Below are positions 9,789 through 19,257 of a stretch of 60,735 nucleotides of DNA, piece by piece (position 1 is the first letter of the stretch; each line of letters opens with the position of its first letter). The notes below the pieces were generated by a model, which worked only from the letters and a program-made list of their open reading frames with translations, ran no database searches and was not told the origin of the DNA. Made by a program: the position numbers and the translations under genes. The stretch is from positions 1 through 60,735 of the forward strand of contig JAKYXN010000033.1 in assembly GCA_022538095.1 (NCBI GenBank). The letters are read 5' to 3'. This DNA is from Puniceicoccaceae bacterium K14. Its GTDB lineage: Bacteria; Verrucomicrobiota; Verrucomicrobiia; Opitutales; Opitutaceae.

Positions 9789-11123
9789 TTGGATAATAAG
9801 CAAAGAGAACGTCGGCGTGCACCCAAGAGGACACCTGGTTGGCACTCCCCTGCCAATTGGATTTTCTTAGCACTGGTGGCTAATGTTTTAGAGGGAGCAT
9901 TCCGAAAGTGGGTTCCGGGTTTTTCGAGTGGGATAGGTCAGATTGTAGCTTATTTTTCGAAAGATATTTTTATGATAATAGCCGCGATAATGGCTGGATC
10001 ACAGCCACGGCGAGGCTCTTTTAAATTGTGGAAGCATTGTGAATCGTGGATTAGATTGGCGTGTTTTCTCATTGCAGTTGGGGCTCTCACCGCTGCAGTA
10101 ACCGATATCAATTTGGCTGGTGCAATCTTGACGCTGCGCCCTTTGATATTTCTTCCACTTTTAGTGCTTTGGATTGGCCCAAGAATGGGCGAAATCTCAA
10201 TTCTGAAGTTTGCTCAGGTCGCGGCCATTCTTTGTTTCGCAAATGGTTTTTTAGGCCTTGTCCAAAGTGGGCTTCCTGGAAGTCATGTCCTTAATCGATA
10301 TGCAACTGATGACATTAAATATATTGCAGAAATGGGTGCAGGAGTTCGGGCGACAGGAACCTTCTCCTATCTTACAGGCTTAACTATTATGTCCTCTATG
10401 GGAATATGGGCAGGAATGGTGCTTTTGAGTGTTCGTAGTAGAGGTTGGAAGCCTCTTGCATTGGGTGTTGCCGGAATTTTGGGGGCATTTGCTTGTGCTG
10501 TATCGAGTGGTTCTCGAAGTCCGATAGTTATTGGCTTCGCTATGTTGTTTATTTGGACATTAGGTTCGGCTCAAGCGTGGAAAGCTATTTGGAGAATGGC
10601 ATGTCTTTCTCTATTCGCCCTTTTGCTTTCGATATTAATATTACCCTCTGTGGCAGAGCGTTTTCATGCGATGGGTGATGGGCTAATAGATCGCTTTGAA
10701 AATTCTGATAGCAATACACACCGCGCGTTTGGGCAGTGGGAAGAGGTTTACCATGCTGCAAGCTTTCATCCTTTCGGGCGAAACCTTGGAGGGTTGCAAG
10801 TAGGGGGACATTACGCGTCTACGGGCCGTATGGACTTAGTTGATTATGAGAGCCAATTTCCAAGAATAATTGCAGAAACAGGAATTCTAGGCTTTGTGGG
10901 GTTTATTGTATTAGTCGCCGGAATGATCTTGGCCTTGGAGCTATATCGAACCCAAACGCGTGACCATGGTGGGCGGCTTGCCATACGAGCTGGGCAGGTA
11001 TTAATTGGAGGTCTCTCTTATTCGAGCATGGTTTATAATCACACCGGCTCTAGTTTCATTTTTTTGGTTTTGCTTGTGTCACTAAGCAACAAATTTTCTT
11101 GGAGAAAGAGGCGTTTAACATAA
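9789..11123 (+). CDS. Second O-antigen polymerase/ligase-like membrane protein
   Basis: 444 residues, basic N-terminus (RERRRAPKR) followed by about ten to twelve membrane helices. The motif SGSRSP in the middle and FHPFGRNLGG in a late periplasmic loop fit the Wzy/O-antigen polymerase group. It starts at a TTG. With the flippase at 3831 it forms the expected Wzx/Wzy pair of the cluster, so it is the better candidate for the repeat-unit polymerase, leaving the protein at 111 as a ligase or a second polymerase. This division of labour is inference. Confidence 0.75.
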   Translation: MDNKQRERRRAPKRTPGWHSPANWIFLALVANVLEGAFRKWVPGFSSGIGQIVAYFSKDIFMIIAAIMAGSQPRRGSFKLWKHCESWIRLACFLIAVGALTAAVTDINLAGAILTLRPLIFLPLLVLWIGPRMGEISILKFAQVAAILCFANGFLGLVQSGLPGSHVLNRYATDDIKYIAEMGAGVRATGTFSYLTGLTIMSSMGIWAGMVLLSVRSRGWKPLALGVAGILGAFACAVSSGSRSPIVIGFAMLFIWTLGSAQAWKAIWRMACLSLFALLLSILILPSVAERFHAMGDGLIDRFENSDSNTHRAFGQWEEVYHAASFHPFGRNLGGLQVGGHYASTGRMDLVDYESQFPRIIAETGILGFVGFIVLVAGMILALELYRTQTRDHGGRLAIRAGQVLIGGLSYSSMVYNHTGSSFIFLVLLVSLSNKFSWRKRRLT

Positions 11124-11290
11124 TGTCTCATTTGCATGCATTCAGATTCAATTATTGGATACGTATTGAATTTTGGATAACTCAGATTTAGAATATTTCT
11201 AATTTCACACAGGATAGCTAATAGATTGCCATGCATAAAAGCGAGCGAGTGAATTTAAAAAAAGAGATAGATTATGGGGAAAGCACTGGG

Positions 11291-12505
11291 ATGCGATTAG
11301 CTGTGGTGCTTTCACATCCAACTCAGTATTACTCTCCATGGTTTCGCGAACTTTCCATGCGGGTAGAGTTGAAGGTCTTTTATTTATGGGACTTTGGAGT
11401 TCGCGAAACTGTTGATCGAACTTTCAAGAAAAGTTTCACTTGGGATATTCCGCTGTTGGATGGGTATGACTACCAATTTGTGGAAAATCACAGCAAGGAT
11501 CCGGGTACACACCACTTTAAAGGATTGGATAACCCCCAAATTGTTGAAGTTGTCTCTAATTGGCAGCCGGATACACTTTTAATGTTTGGATACAATTATG
11601 CAACGCACATTCGCTTGATCTTTTCACCACGACTACGTGGTATAACATTTTGGTTTAGGGGCGATTCGCATGAATTGTGCCCGAGCACAGGTTGGCGCAC
11701 GCGCATTAGACGGTACTTACGTGTGATGCTTTTTTATCGGTTTCATCGTTTTTTGGCAGTTGGAGCTGCTAATTGTGATTATTTCGAAAAGAGCGGTGTA
11801 GATAAGAGGAAAATTGCATTGGTTTCGCATTGTATTGATAATGCACGTTTTCGGAGCAAGCAGGTTGATCTTGAAGCAGAGGCAATGTCCTGGAAGCAGG
11901 AGCTTGGTATCCCTGAGGGGGCTGTGGTTATATTGTTTGCTGGGAAATTCGAAGAAAAAAAACGTCCATCAGATCTATTAAAATCCTTTGTTATAGTTAA
12001 GGACAGGTTGATGAGACGGGGTGGCAATTGTAAGCGTAATTTCGTCTTATTGTTCGTTGGAAGCGGTAAACTCGAAGCGTCATTAAAGGAAGAAGCAGGA
12101 ACAGGATTAGGAGAAGATGTGTTCTTTGCGCCGTTTCAGAATCAGTCTCGTATGCCCTTAGTGTACGCGATGGGGGCCCTCTTTGTGTTGCCTTCGTATG
12201 GGCGCGGTGAAACTTGGGGACTCGCTGTAAACGAAGCAATGAATTTGGGTAAACCGGTTATAGTGAGCAGCCATGTCGGTTGCTCCATGGATTTGATTGT
12301 TGATGGGAGAACTGGATGGGTTTTTGAGGCTGGTAATTTGGAGGCGCTTTGTGAACGACTACAGACTGCACTAGCAGATGTAGAGAACCTTCAAAAAATG
12401 GGGATGCATGCAAAGAATCACATTGAGAAATTTTCGTATGAGAACTCGACAGCTGCCGTAGTGAATTTACTTTCGCAGAAAACCCTTGAGGCTGGAAAAC
12501 AATAA
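11291..12505 (+). CDS. GT4 family glycosyltransferase
   Basis: About 404 residues. The N-terminus MRLAVVLSHPTQYYSPWF is a typical GT4 opening; the C-terminal domain shows VVILFAGKFEEKKRP, ALFVLPSYGRGETWGLAVNEAM and PVIVSSHVG, the donor-binding E-x7-E region. I selected the ATG at 11291, which has GGGGA at 11276-11280; an in-frame ATG at 11231 would add 20 polar residues without a good ribosome binding site. Its stop overlaps the next start by one base (TAATG), showing translational coupling. Donor and acceptor are unknown. Confidence 0.82.
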   Translation: MRLAVVLSHPTQYYSPWFRELSMRVELKVFYLWDFGVRETVDRTFKKSFTWDIPLLDGYDYQFVENHSKDPGTHHFKGLDNPQIVEVVSNWQPDTLLMFGYNYATHIRLIFSPRLRGITFWFRGDSHELCPSTGWRTRIRRYLRVMLFYRFHRFLAVGAANCDYFEKSGVDKRKIALVSHCIDNARFRSKQVDLEAEAMSWKQELGIPEGAVVILFAGKFEEKKRPSDLLKSFVIVKDRLMRRGGNCKRNFVLLFVGSGKLEASLKEEAGTGLGEDVFFAPFQNQSRMPLVYAMGALFVLPSYGRGETWGLAVNEAMNLGKPVIVSSHVGCSMDLIVDGRTGWVFEAGNLEALCERLQTALADVENLQKMGMHAKNHIEKFSYENSTAAVVNLLSQKTLEAGKQ

Positions 12506-13626
12506 TGGTCGACGTTGCTCCAACAGTTGTCGTTCCTGAACTGTTTCGCTTAACGGGAGGCGTGCAAGTCTTTTCTCGTTATTTAATTGAAGCTTTGGAT
12601 GCTATTTACGATGCACCCGTACCGGTTATTTCACGGAATGACCGTAGAAGCGATTGCCCACCTGATTTTTTGGAAGGACGACGGTTTTATGGGTGTGGTT
12701 TTTTTACTCCCGGATTACGCCGTTTTGCACTGATTGCGGGCTGCCTTAAAAATCGTTCAAACCTTTTTGTATCTTCTCATCCTCATTTTGCCCCTTGGCT
12801 GCGTATTCAAAACCAGTACTTGAATCGACCATTTATCTGTGTGGCACATGGAATTGACGTTTGGAATATAGCAGGATCTAAAGTTGCTAAAGGGTTACGG
12901 GATGCGTCTTGTTTATTACCCGTTAGCACATACACCTCTGTGCGAATGAAGGAACAGGTTGGCGCGCTACGCTCTCCAGTTAAAGTATTTCCAAATACCT
13001 TCGACAACGAACGTTTTTGCCCTGGGCCAATAAATAACCGAATGCGTGATTTTTTAAGAATTAAACCCGACGCTCCTTTAATACTTTCAATTTGCAGGCT
13101 CTCAAAGGGAGAGGAAGGAAAAGGGTATGATCGTGTCCTCGAATCGATTCCCGAGCTTTTAATATCGTTTCCAAATCTGGTATGGGTATTGGGAGGAACA
13201 GGAGATGACCTCGAACGTGTGAAAAGCAGAGCGGGTGAACTGGGAATATTAGGTCATTGCCGGTTCCCCGGATTTGTTCCCGATAGTGAAATTGTGGATT
13301 TGTACCGGTCTGCGGACTTATTTGTTCTTCCGAGTAAAAAGGAAGGGTTTGGGATCGTTTTTTTGGAGGCAGCAGCCTGTGGGTTACCAGTGATTGCTGG
13401 AAATAGAGATGGTTCTGTAGATGCTCTTGCGGAGGGTACTCTCGGGAACCTGATTGATCCTGACTCACAAGCTGAGTTAGTGTCTGCGATTCGAAATGCA
13501 TTGAAGTCCAATAAACCTGATGAAAACAAGCTTCATGCAATGTGTGTCGAGCGCTTTGGTAAAAAGGCTTTTCAAAATCGATTACGTTCAGTGCTTAACG
13601 AGTTCACACCTTGTAAACCGAAATGA
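12505..13626 (+). CDS. GT4 family glycosyltransferase
   Basis: 373 residues. N-terminal RLTGGVQVFSRYLIEAL loop, then a second Rossmann domain with LILSICRLSKGEEGKGYDR and ADLFVLPSKKEGFGIVFLEAAACGLPVI, a clear GT4 donor-binding region. It overlaps the preceding gene by one base and the following gene by four (ATGA), so three glycosyltransferases are translated as a block. Likely cytoplasmic or membrane-peripheral. Sugar specificity unknown. Confidence 0.87.
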   Translation: MVDVAPTVVVPELFRLTGGVQVFSRYLIEALDAIYDAPVPVISRNDRRSDCPPDFLEGRRFYGCGFFTPGLRRFALIAGCLKNRSNLFVSSHPHFAPWLRIQNQYLNRPFICVAHGIDVWNIAGSKVAKGLRDASCLLPVSTYTSVRMKEQVGALRSPVKVFPNTFDNERFCPGPINNRMRDFLRIKPDAPLILSICRLSKGEEGKGYDRVLESIPELLISFPNLVWVLGGTGDDLERVKSRAGELGILGHCRFPGFVPDSEIVDLYRSADLFVLPSKKEGFGIVFLEAAACGLPVIAGNRDGSVDALAEGTLGNLIDPDSQAELVSAIRNALKSNKPDENKLHAMCVERFGKKAFQNRLRSVLNEFTPCKPK

Positions 13627-14717
13627 GAGTACTTCATACGATTGATAGTCTTCGTTCAGAAACTGGTGGACCAGCCCGCTCGGTTCCGGGCTTATGTGGA
13701 GCTTTAGTAAATACCGGCGCGAGAGTTTCCCTTTGGGCTAGAGATGTACAAAATGGATACATTCCTCCAGAGGGTGTAACTCTAATAACTGGGGACTTGG
13801 CAACTTTAGCTAAGACAGCTGCTAAACATGATATCATACACGATCATGGGTTGTGGCTTTCAGTGAATCATAAGATTTCCCAATTGGCACGGTCGCTATC
13901 CTTACCGAGGATCGTTAGCACTCGAGGGATGCTAGAACCATGGGCTTTAAATCACAAAAAATGGAAAAAGCGGTTAGCATGGAGGTTGTACCAAAAGCGA
14001 GACTTATCGAATGTTGCTTGCATACATGCGACCTCTAAAGCGGAAGCTGATCAAATTAACAAGATAGGAGTTCGTCGACCGCTCTCTGTTATTCCAAATG
14101 GTGTTGATGTTCCCCTGCTCGCTGAGAGAGCGAAGAGGGATGTTGGAAAAAAAACACTCCTTTTTTTGAGCCGTATCCAAAAAAAGAAAGGATTGTTAAA
14201 TCTAGTTGGAGCTTGGAAACAAGTCCAGAATCCTGATTGGAGAATACGTATTGTTGGACCTGAAGAAGATGGTCACTTAAACGAAGTTCGCAGTGCGGCT
14301 GAAGAGGCGGGGGTTATTGATGACTTTTTGTTTGAGGGTCCGGTTGAAGGAAACCGGAAATGGGACGTTATTCGCTCGGCAGATCTATTTGTCTTACCAA
14401 CACATAGTGAGAATTTTGGAATTGCGATTGCAGAAGCACTTGCGTGCGAAGTACCTGTAATTACAACCAAGGGTACCCCTTGGCAGGAATTGGAGACAGA
14501 GGCTTGCGGTTGGTGGGTTGATATTGGAATTGCCCCTTTGGCTGAAGGTCTAAGAGAAGCTTTTAGTCTGAAAGATACAGAGAGACAGTCTATGGGAGTA
14601 AGGGGACGTGAATTGGTAAAGCGAAAGTATACTTGGCCTAGTATCGCGGCTAGGATGTTGGCTACTTATAAATGGGTTTTGAATCGAAGTAATAAGCCAG
14701 GTTGTGTAAGATTTTAG
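13623..14717 (+). CDS. GT4 family glycosyltransferase
   Basis: 364 residues. MRVLHTIDSLRSETGGPARS is a characteristic acceptor-side glycine loop of GT4 enzymes. The C-terminal half has LLFLSRIQKKKGLLNLV and ADLFVLPTHSENFGIAIAEALACEVPVI, the donor-binding motif. ATGA overlap with the upstream glycosyltransferase indicates coupling. Adds one residue of the glycan; which one is not visible. Confidence 0.87.
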   Translation: MRVLHTIDSLRSETGGPARSVPGLCGALVNTGARVSLWARDVQNGYIPPEGVTLITGDLATLAKTAAKHDIIHDHGLWLSVNHKISQLARSLSLPRIVSTRGMLEPWALNHKKWKKRLAWRLYQKRDLSNVACIHATSKAEADQINKIGVRRPLSVIPNGVDVPLLAERAKRDVGKKTLLFLSRIQKKKGLLNLVGAWKQVQNPDWRIRIVGPEEDGHLNEVRSAAEEAGVIDDFLFEGPVEGNRKWDVIRSADLFVLPTHSENFGIAIAEALACEVPVITTKGTPWQELETEACGWWVDIGIAPLAEGLREAFSLKDTERQSMGVRGRELVKRKYTWPSIAARMLATYKWVLNRSNKPGCVRF

Positions 14718-14734
14718 GGAATCGCTCTTTTGTT

Positions 14735-15271
14735 ATGTCGCTTAAAATAGCAGATAATAGGAAAACTCGGAAATGGAGCCGGAAAGAGCTTTTAGGTCGA
14801 GTCGTGTGGGCAGGAATGTACCCATTCTATAGGTACAGTCCGCGCTTATTTTGGGGGTGGAGAAATTGGCTATTGAGGCTGTTCGGTGCGAAAATAGGGA
14901 AAAATGTTCAAATACACCCAACAGTGAGTGTCTTTGTTCCGTGGAATTTGGAAATAGGAGATTGGACTGCTATTGGATTCGATGTGTTACTTTATAATTT
15001 AGGGCCAATGAAAATCGGTTCAAAGGTGACTATATCCCAGCGCGTTCATTTGTGTGGAGGAAGCCATGATTTTCGTGATGATTCGATGCCTTTGTTAAAA
15101 TTACCTTTAAGTATCCAGGACAATGTTTGGGTTTGTTCCGACGCTTTTATTGGTCCAGGTTTAACGATTAAAATGGGTGCTGTGATAGGAGCTCGTTCGG
15201 TTGTTGTTAAAGATGTTAGCGAGAATTGGGTGGTTGCTGGTAACCCAGCAAAATATATTAAAAAGAGGTAA
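14735..15271 (+). CDS. WcaF-like LbH acetyltransferase
   Basis: About 178 residues. The N-terminus resembles colanic-acid WcaF-type proteins (WAGMYPFYRYSPRLFWGWRNWLLRLFG region, aromatic and basic), followed by hexapeptide repeats (IHPTVS, LEIGDW, MKIGSK, LTIKMG, AVIGAR) and the terminal VAGNPAKYIKKR. The candidate catalytic histidine is in CGGSHDFRD. I used ATG 14735, 17 bases after the previous stop, not the TTG at 14702 that overlaps the upstream gene. Predicted sugar O-acetyltransferase of the glycan unit. Confidence 0.8.
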   Translation: MSLKIADNRKTRKWSRKELLGRVVWAGMYPFYRYSPRLFWGWRNWLLRLFGAKIGKNVQIHPTVSVFVPWNLEIGDWTAIGFDVLLYNLGPMKIGSKVTISQRVHLCGGSHDFRDDSMPLLKLPLSIQDNVWVCSDAFIGPGLTIKMGAVIGARSVVVKDVSENWVVAGNPAKYIKKR

Positions 15272-15278
15272 CAGTAGC

Positions 15279-16139
15279 ATGAATAAATTACCGATAACTG
15301 TCGTCATTGCGGCGAAGAACGAAGAAGCTAATATGCCGAAGTGCCTTGCGTCTCTAAAGCCCGCAGAAAAGGTGATTTTAGCAGACTCAGGGAGTTCTGA
15401 TCGAACTGCCGAAATAGCCGACAGCTTTGGTGCGGAAGTTGTGCAGTTTAATTATGCTGGTGGGTATCCAAAAAAACGGCAGTGGATATTGAATACTATT
15501 TCGATCGAGACCTCATGGGTGTTTATGGTCGATGCGGACGAAGAAATCCCTAGAGAACTCTGGTTGGAAATTGAGCGAGAGATTTTGTCAACGAATCCAG
15601 CTGTTGGGTACATGATAAACAAGGGGTTTCATTTTATGGGAAATAAATTTAAGTTCGGTGGTTTTTCACATCCTGCTGTTTTATTGTGGAGAAGTGGTCA
15701 AGGGACCTTCGAGGAGACACTAGCAACGGAAGCTAATCAGCAGGATATGGAAGTCCATGAACGAGTTGTCATTTCTGGAGAAATTCGGTCTTTGAAACAC
15801 CACCTTGTTCATAATGATTTTAAAGGCCTTCACGCTTATTATGACCGGCATAATAAGTATTCGACCTGGGAAGCCGCTCTCCGCTATCAATTTATTGAAA
15901 ATGGCCACTGGGGGAAATCAAAAGTGAAGGCGAAACTATTTGGAAATTCCCAAGAATTTAGACGATTCTTGAAGAAATTTATTATAGCTTTGCCATTTGA
16001 GCCTTGGGTTTGGTTCGTATATCATTACCTGATACAATTAGGCTTCCTTGAAGGGCAGCGCGGGTTGATTGCTTCGCAAATTCGCAGAGAGTATATTAGA
16101 CAGGTTCGTTCAAAGGTTTTTGAGTTGCAGTGCAAGTGA
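15279..16139 (+). CDS. GT2 family glycosyltransferase (WaaE/KdtX-like)
   Basis: About 286 residues. GT-A fold: ITVVIAAKNEEANMPKCL at the N-terminus, DSGSSDRTAEIA, then the DxD-type VDADEEIP around residues 84-91, a pattern typical of WaaE/KdtX-like GT2 enzymes. AGAGG at 15264-15268 is a good ribosome binding site for ATG 15279, which sits seven bases after the acetyltransferase stop. The C-terminal hydrophobic stretch (PWVWFVYHYLIQLG) may attach it to the membrane. Specificity unknown. Confidence 0.82.
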   Translation: MNKLPITVVIAAKNEEANMPKCLASLKPAEKVILADSGSSDRTAEIADSFGAEVVQFNYAGGYPKKRQWILNTISIETSWVFMVDADEEIPRELWLEIEREILSTNPAVGYMINKGFHFMGNKFKFGGFSHPAVLLWRSGQGTFEETLATEANQQDMEVHERVVISGEIRSLKHHLVHNDFKGLHAYYDRHNKYSTWEAALRYQFIENGHWGKSKVKAKLFGNSQEFRRFLKKFIIALPFEPWVWFVYHYLIQLGFLEGQRGLIASQIRREYIRQVRSKVFELQCK

Positions 16140-16300
16140 TTGCAAAAAAGGGGGCACTAAGTCAACGCTTGGTCACTCGATGAAGTTTATACATTTACAG
16201 AGTATATTCGAATCACCCTTCTTACTTTTATCCTCAATTTATCGAATACGCTCCGTCGCAACTTGTTATATATTGACGGAACTACTATAGCCTAATTTTT

Positions 16301-17224
16301 ATGAAAATCTCGATCATTACCATTTGCTACCAACCGGGGCTGGTTATTTTATCGGCGATTGAGTCTGTGTTGGGACAGAGCTATGACGACGTAGAATATA
16401 TCATCGTGGATGGTGGCTCCAAGGATGGGAGCGTGGAATGTATTATTAGGCGACTGGCTTCGAGTGAAAGTGGAGAAGCTGTATTGCCTAATATTGAGGC
16501 TTTATCTTTGAACCTCGATGTTGGCGGAAAAACTATTCGCCTGGTTTCGGAAAAAGACAATGGGTTGTACGATGCTTTGAATAAAGGTATTCTATTGGCT
16601 ACGGGGGATGTCATTGGTTTTGTACATGCGGATGACTTTTTGGCCCATGAAAATGTGCTGAAGAATGTGGCTGAGTGCTTTTTTAAAAACGATACGGAAG
16701 GTGTGTATGGGGATCTTCAATATGTGCGCGATTGCGGTTTGCCCACTAAGGATACAGAGCCACATAAGGAAGAACAATCAGGTGATCGACAGTCGATAGA
16801 AGATGACGGACAACCAACATTTGAAAAATCCAACTTTTCGGTGGTGCGTCATTGGGAGAGTGGGAGTTACCGTCGTGAAAAACTGAAGTGGGGTTGGATG
16901 CCTCCACATCCGTCTTTGTATTTGAAGCGTGAAGTATATGAGCGAGCCGAGCTTGAGAATGGAGAATTTTTTGATACGTCGTTCACCTGTGCAGCAGATT
17001 ATGATTTCATGATGCGGATATTGTCGCAGTTGGATGTAATACCAGAGTACGTGCCAGAGGTTTTGATCAAAATGCGAGTAGGCGGAGTTAGCAACCGGAG
17101 TGTAAAACACATGTTGCGAAAGTCGGCGGAAGACTGGCGAGCGATCCGGAGAAACCGTATCGGACATATCCATACTTTGGCATGGAAGAATTTGCAAAAA
17201 ATTGGACAATTTTTTCGGCATTGA
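16301..17224 (+). CDS. GT2 family glycosyltransferase with acidic insert
   Basis: 307 residues. MKISIITICYQPG, IIVDGGSKDGS and VSEKDNGLYDALNKGI are the standard motifs of WcaA/WbbD-like GT2 enzymes, with the DxD as HADD near residue 105-108. Between residues about 145 and 175 there is a hydrophilic, acidic insert (KEEQSGDRQS, EDDGQPTFEK) absent from typical members, and another short insert follows at residues 56-72. The gene stands 160 bases from its neighbour and may have its own promoter. Likely transfers one sugar of the repeat unit. Confidence 0.83.
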   Translation: MKISIITICYQPGLVILSAIESVLGQSYDDVEYIIVDGGSKDGSVECIIRRLASSESGEAVLPNIEALSLNLDVGGKTIRLVSEKDNGLYDALNKGILLATGDVIGFVHADDFLAHENVLKNVAECFFKNDTEGVYGDLQYVRDCGLPTKDTEPHKEEQSGDRQSIEDDGQPTFEKSNFSVVRHWESGSYRREKLKWGWMPPHPSLYLKREVYERAELENGEFFDTSFTCAADYDFMMRILSQLDVIPEYVPEVLIKMRVGGVSNRSVKHMLRKSAEDWRAIRRNRIGHIHTLAWKNLQKIGQFFRH

Positions 17225-17621
17225 ATTGTGTATCGTTTGTCGCATGTTTTCTGTGAGAGTAACGAGCATATCGCCGCAGTACAGTGTAGCGGAAGACGAT
17301 AAATTGAGTAGCAACGAAACGTGTGTTAATGGGAAAATTGGAGTCAAGAGTGCATGTCCAACAGGCATTTTTTTGGTTCATAACATTGACAACTGAGCTC
17401 TAGGTACGGCGAACGAGGAAACCAAAACCTTATCGAAACCTGCACTTACTAGTGCTCCTTATAGACAAATTCATCAGGTTTTCCCCTATGCTTTTATCAG
17501 GGTGTGATTTTTGCTGGCCTCCGAGTGAAATTACTGCCGTATTTTACTCGATTAAATTAGGTGTTATCACTGGCACAAAAGGGAGTCCAAAACTTTCACT
17601 AATTCTTCTCTTGAAATAACA
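17225..17621. other. Intergenic region before the initiating transferase
   Basis: 397 bases without a supported gene. A short frame at 17202-17396 has no family features and overlaps the preceding gene. An imperfect hairpin (GAGTGAAAT / ATTTTACTC) lies near 17523-17550. The length and position suggest an independent promoter for the sugar-phosphate transferase, but I could not identify clear -35 and -10 boxes. Confidence 0.4.
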
Positions 17622-19148
17622 ATGAGTACTCAAACTAAGTCTGTAGATGTTGACGTGCATCTCGATGCAATGGAATTGACCGAGGGATCGGAACACTCGC
17701 TGACTGGATCGATCTTCGATACGGGAGGCACTGTTTTAGACAGGGTATTGCACTGGAAGCGACATTGGGTAAGCCAGTTCTTAGGACTCGTTTTTTTGGC
17801 GATTGATGTAATTGCCATAACCGTGATTTACATGGGAATGGTGTTACTCTGGTACGATGGACCTGTGTGGGAAATGATGAGTCAAAAAGTCCATCTTATA
17901 TTGGTAGCGACTAGTGTTATTTCTGTGTATTTGATTGGTGGCTACGAATACCACGAAAATAAAAGGAGTTTTCGGTTCGCCTGCGAACATATTATAGTCT
18001 CAGGTATTGTGTTCATCTTGGCCTTTTTCCTTATCTACGCAGTGAGTTTTTACGGCCAAAGTTTCAACACAGCTCGAATGACGGTGATTGTTCCTTTGTT
18101 CGCTTTTCCAGCATTTTCGATTTTCTACAGAAACCGTGTCTCGAGGATGCATGATAAATTGCGACGAGAAAACTCAATTTGTATCATTGGTTCGGGAGTG
18201 GAAGCGCGCGATGCCTACCGTCGCATTCGCTCAAATGACTCGGGGCAAACAATTTTTGTGGTAGACTTAGATAAGAATAGCTTGGGGAAACGCCTCATCC
18301 AGTACGAAACGAATTCACCGATAATAGGATCGTTGAAAGACCTTGATTTTAGTTCCTCAATGAGCGGAAAATTCGTCGAAAGTTATATTATTACCGGAAA
18401 GGGTGGAATGCCGAAAGATTTTGTAAAGTATTTAGCGGTGGCCCAATTTGGCGGAAATCGAATCTATACTTACGAGAGCTTTTTGTCGCAGGTTCTGAAA
18501 ATTGTTCCTCCCTCTCAACTTACGTTGGAGTGGGCTTTCTCTGATGGATTTCGGCTAAATCGAAACCTTACTTACAGCCGTATAAAACGCTTAAGTGATA
18601 TTTTTGCAGCACTAATAGGCTTGATTGTTTTAAGCCCCGTTTTTGTACTTACCGCCCTGGCAGTTCGATTGACCAGCAAGGGGCCCATAATCTTTTCTCA
18701 ATCACGAATTGGAGAGAAGGAAAAACCTTTCACGATGTACAAATTCCGTTCGATGAAAGTTGGGTCTGAAAAAGGGAATAAGTACACGCAGGTCGGCGAC
18801 TCTCGCATTACCTCTATCGGAGGTTTTTTGCGAAAAAGTCGATTAGATGAGCTCCCTCAATTGTGGAATGTGCTAAGAGGGGATTTGGCTTTGATTGGGC
18901 CTCGAGCAGAGTGGGACAAACTGGTGAAAGATTATGAAAAGAAGTTCCCGTATTACCATTTTCGGCATGCGGTTAAGCCTGGGATTACTGGATGGGCCCA
19001 AGTGAATTATTCCTATGGAGCCAATGATCGCGATACGATTGAGAAACTGTATTATGATCTCTACTACGTGCGTCATTTTTCTTTTGTCCTCGATTTGCAA
19101 GTGTGTATAAAAACGGTGTACATGATGTTGTTTGGGAAGGGGATGTAA
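17622..19148 (+). CDS. Undecaprenyl-phosphate sugar phosphotransferase (WbaP/WcaJ-like)
   Basis: 508 residues. About five N-terminal helices, a Rossmann-like middle domain (CIIGSGVEARDAYRRI), then the bacterial sugar transferase domain from about residue 315: RLSDIFAALIGLIVLSPVF helix, GPIIFSQSRIGE, MYKFRSMK, SRLDELPQLWNVLRGD and GPRAEW, all diagnostic of polyisoprenyl-phosphate hexose-1-phosphate transferases. It starts glycan assembly by loading the first sugar phosphate on undecaprenyl phosphate at the cytoplasmic membrane. It closes the cluster and is followed by a hairpin that begins at its stop codon. Confidence 0.92.
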   Translation: MSTQTKSVDVDVHLDAMELTEGSEHSLTGSIFDTGGTVLDRVLHWKRHWVSQFLGLVFLAIDVIAITVIYMGMVLLWYDGPVWEMMSQKVHLILVATSVISVYLIGGYEYHENKRSFRFACEHIIVSGIVFILAFFLIYAVSFYGQSFNTARMTVIVPLFAFPAFSIFYRNRVSRMHDKLRRENSICIIGSGVEARDAYRRIRSNDSGQTIFVVDLDKNSLGKRLIQYETNSPIIGSLKDLDFSSSMSGKFVESYIITGKGGMPKDFVKYLAVAQFGGNRIYTYESFLSQVLKIVPPSQLTLEWAFSDGFRLNRNLTYSRIKRLSDIFAALIGLIVLSPVFVLTALAVRLTSKGPIIFSQSRIGEKEKPFTMYKFRSMKVGSEKGNKYTQVGDSRITSIGGFLRKSRLDELPQLWNVLRGDLALIGPRAEWDKLVKDYEKKFPYYHFRHAVKPGITGWAQVNYSYGANDRDTIEKLYYDLYYVRHFSFVLDLQVCIKTVYMMLFGKGM

Positions 19149-19165
19149 CTCGCCTTTGGCGAGTT
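19147..19165 (+). terminator. Hairpin overlapping the stop of the sugar transferase gene
   Basis: AACTCGCC and GGCGAGTT form a perfect 8-bp stem with a TTT loop, starting inside the TAA stop codon. The following bases are A/T-rich but lack a proper T tract, so it may be a weak or factor-dependent terminator, or an RNA-stabilising 3' structure. Confidence 0.5.
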
Positions 19166-19209
19166 AAGTAGTGAATTTTGAATGGTGAAGTGTGAATTTT
19201 AAATTGCGA

Positions 19210-19257
19210 TGGCCTGCCGTGAGCTTGTCGAACTGGCCTGCCATGAGCCTGTCGAAC
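19210..19257. repeat. Tandem 24-bp repeat, two copies
   Basis: Copy one (19210-19233) and copy two (19234-19257) differ at two positions. Both contain TGAGC(T/C)TGTCGAAC. This core resembles a short intergenic repeat I have seen in many unrelated bacterial genomes. It lies between the hairpin and the protease gene. Confidence 0.7.

Noticed and set aside
13061-13540. 159-codon open frame on the minus strand
   Set aside because: Fully inside a clear GT4 glycosyltransferase gene, no motif; antisense shadow.
14702-14734. Upstream TTG start for the WcaF-like gene
   Set aside because: Would overlap the preceding gene without a ribosome binding site; ATG 14735 fits the family start.
17202-17396. 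64-codon frame overlapping the end of a GT2 gene
   Set aside because: No motif or ribosome binding site; likely noncoding.
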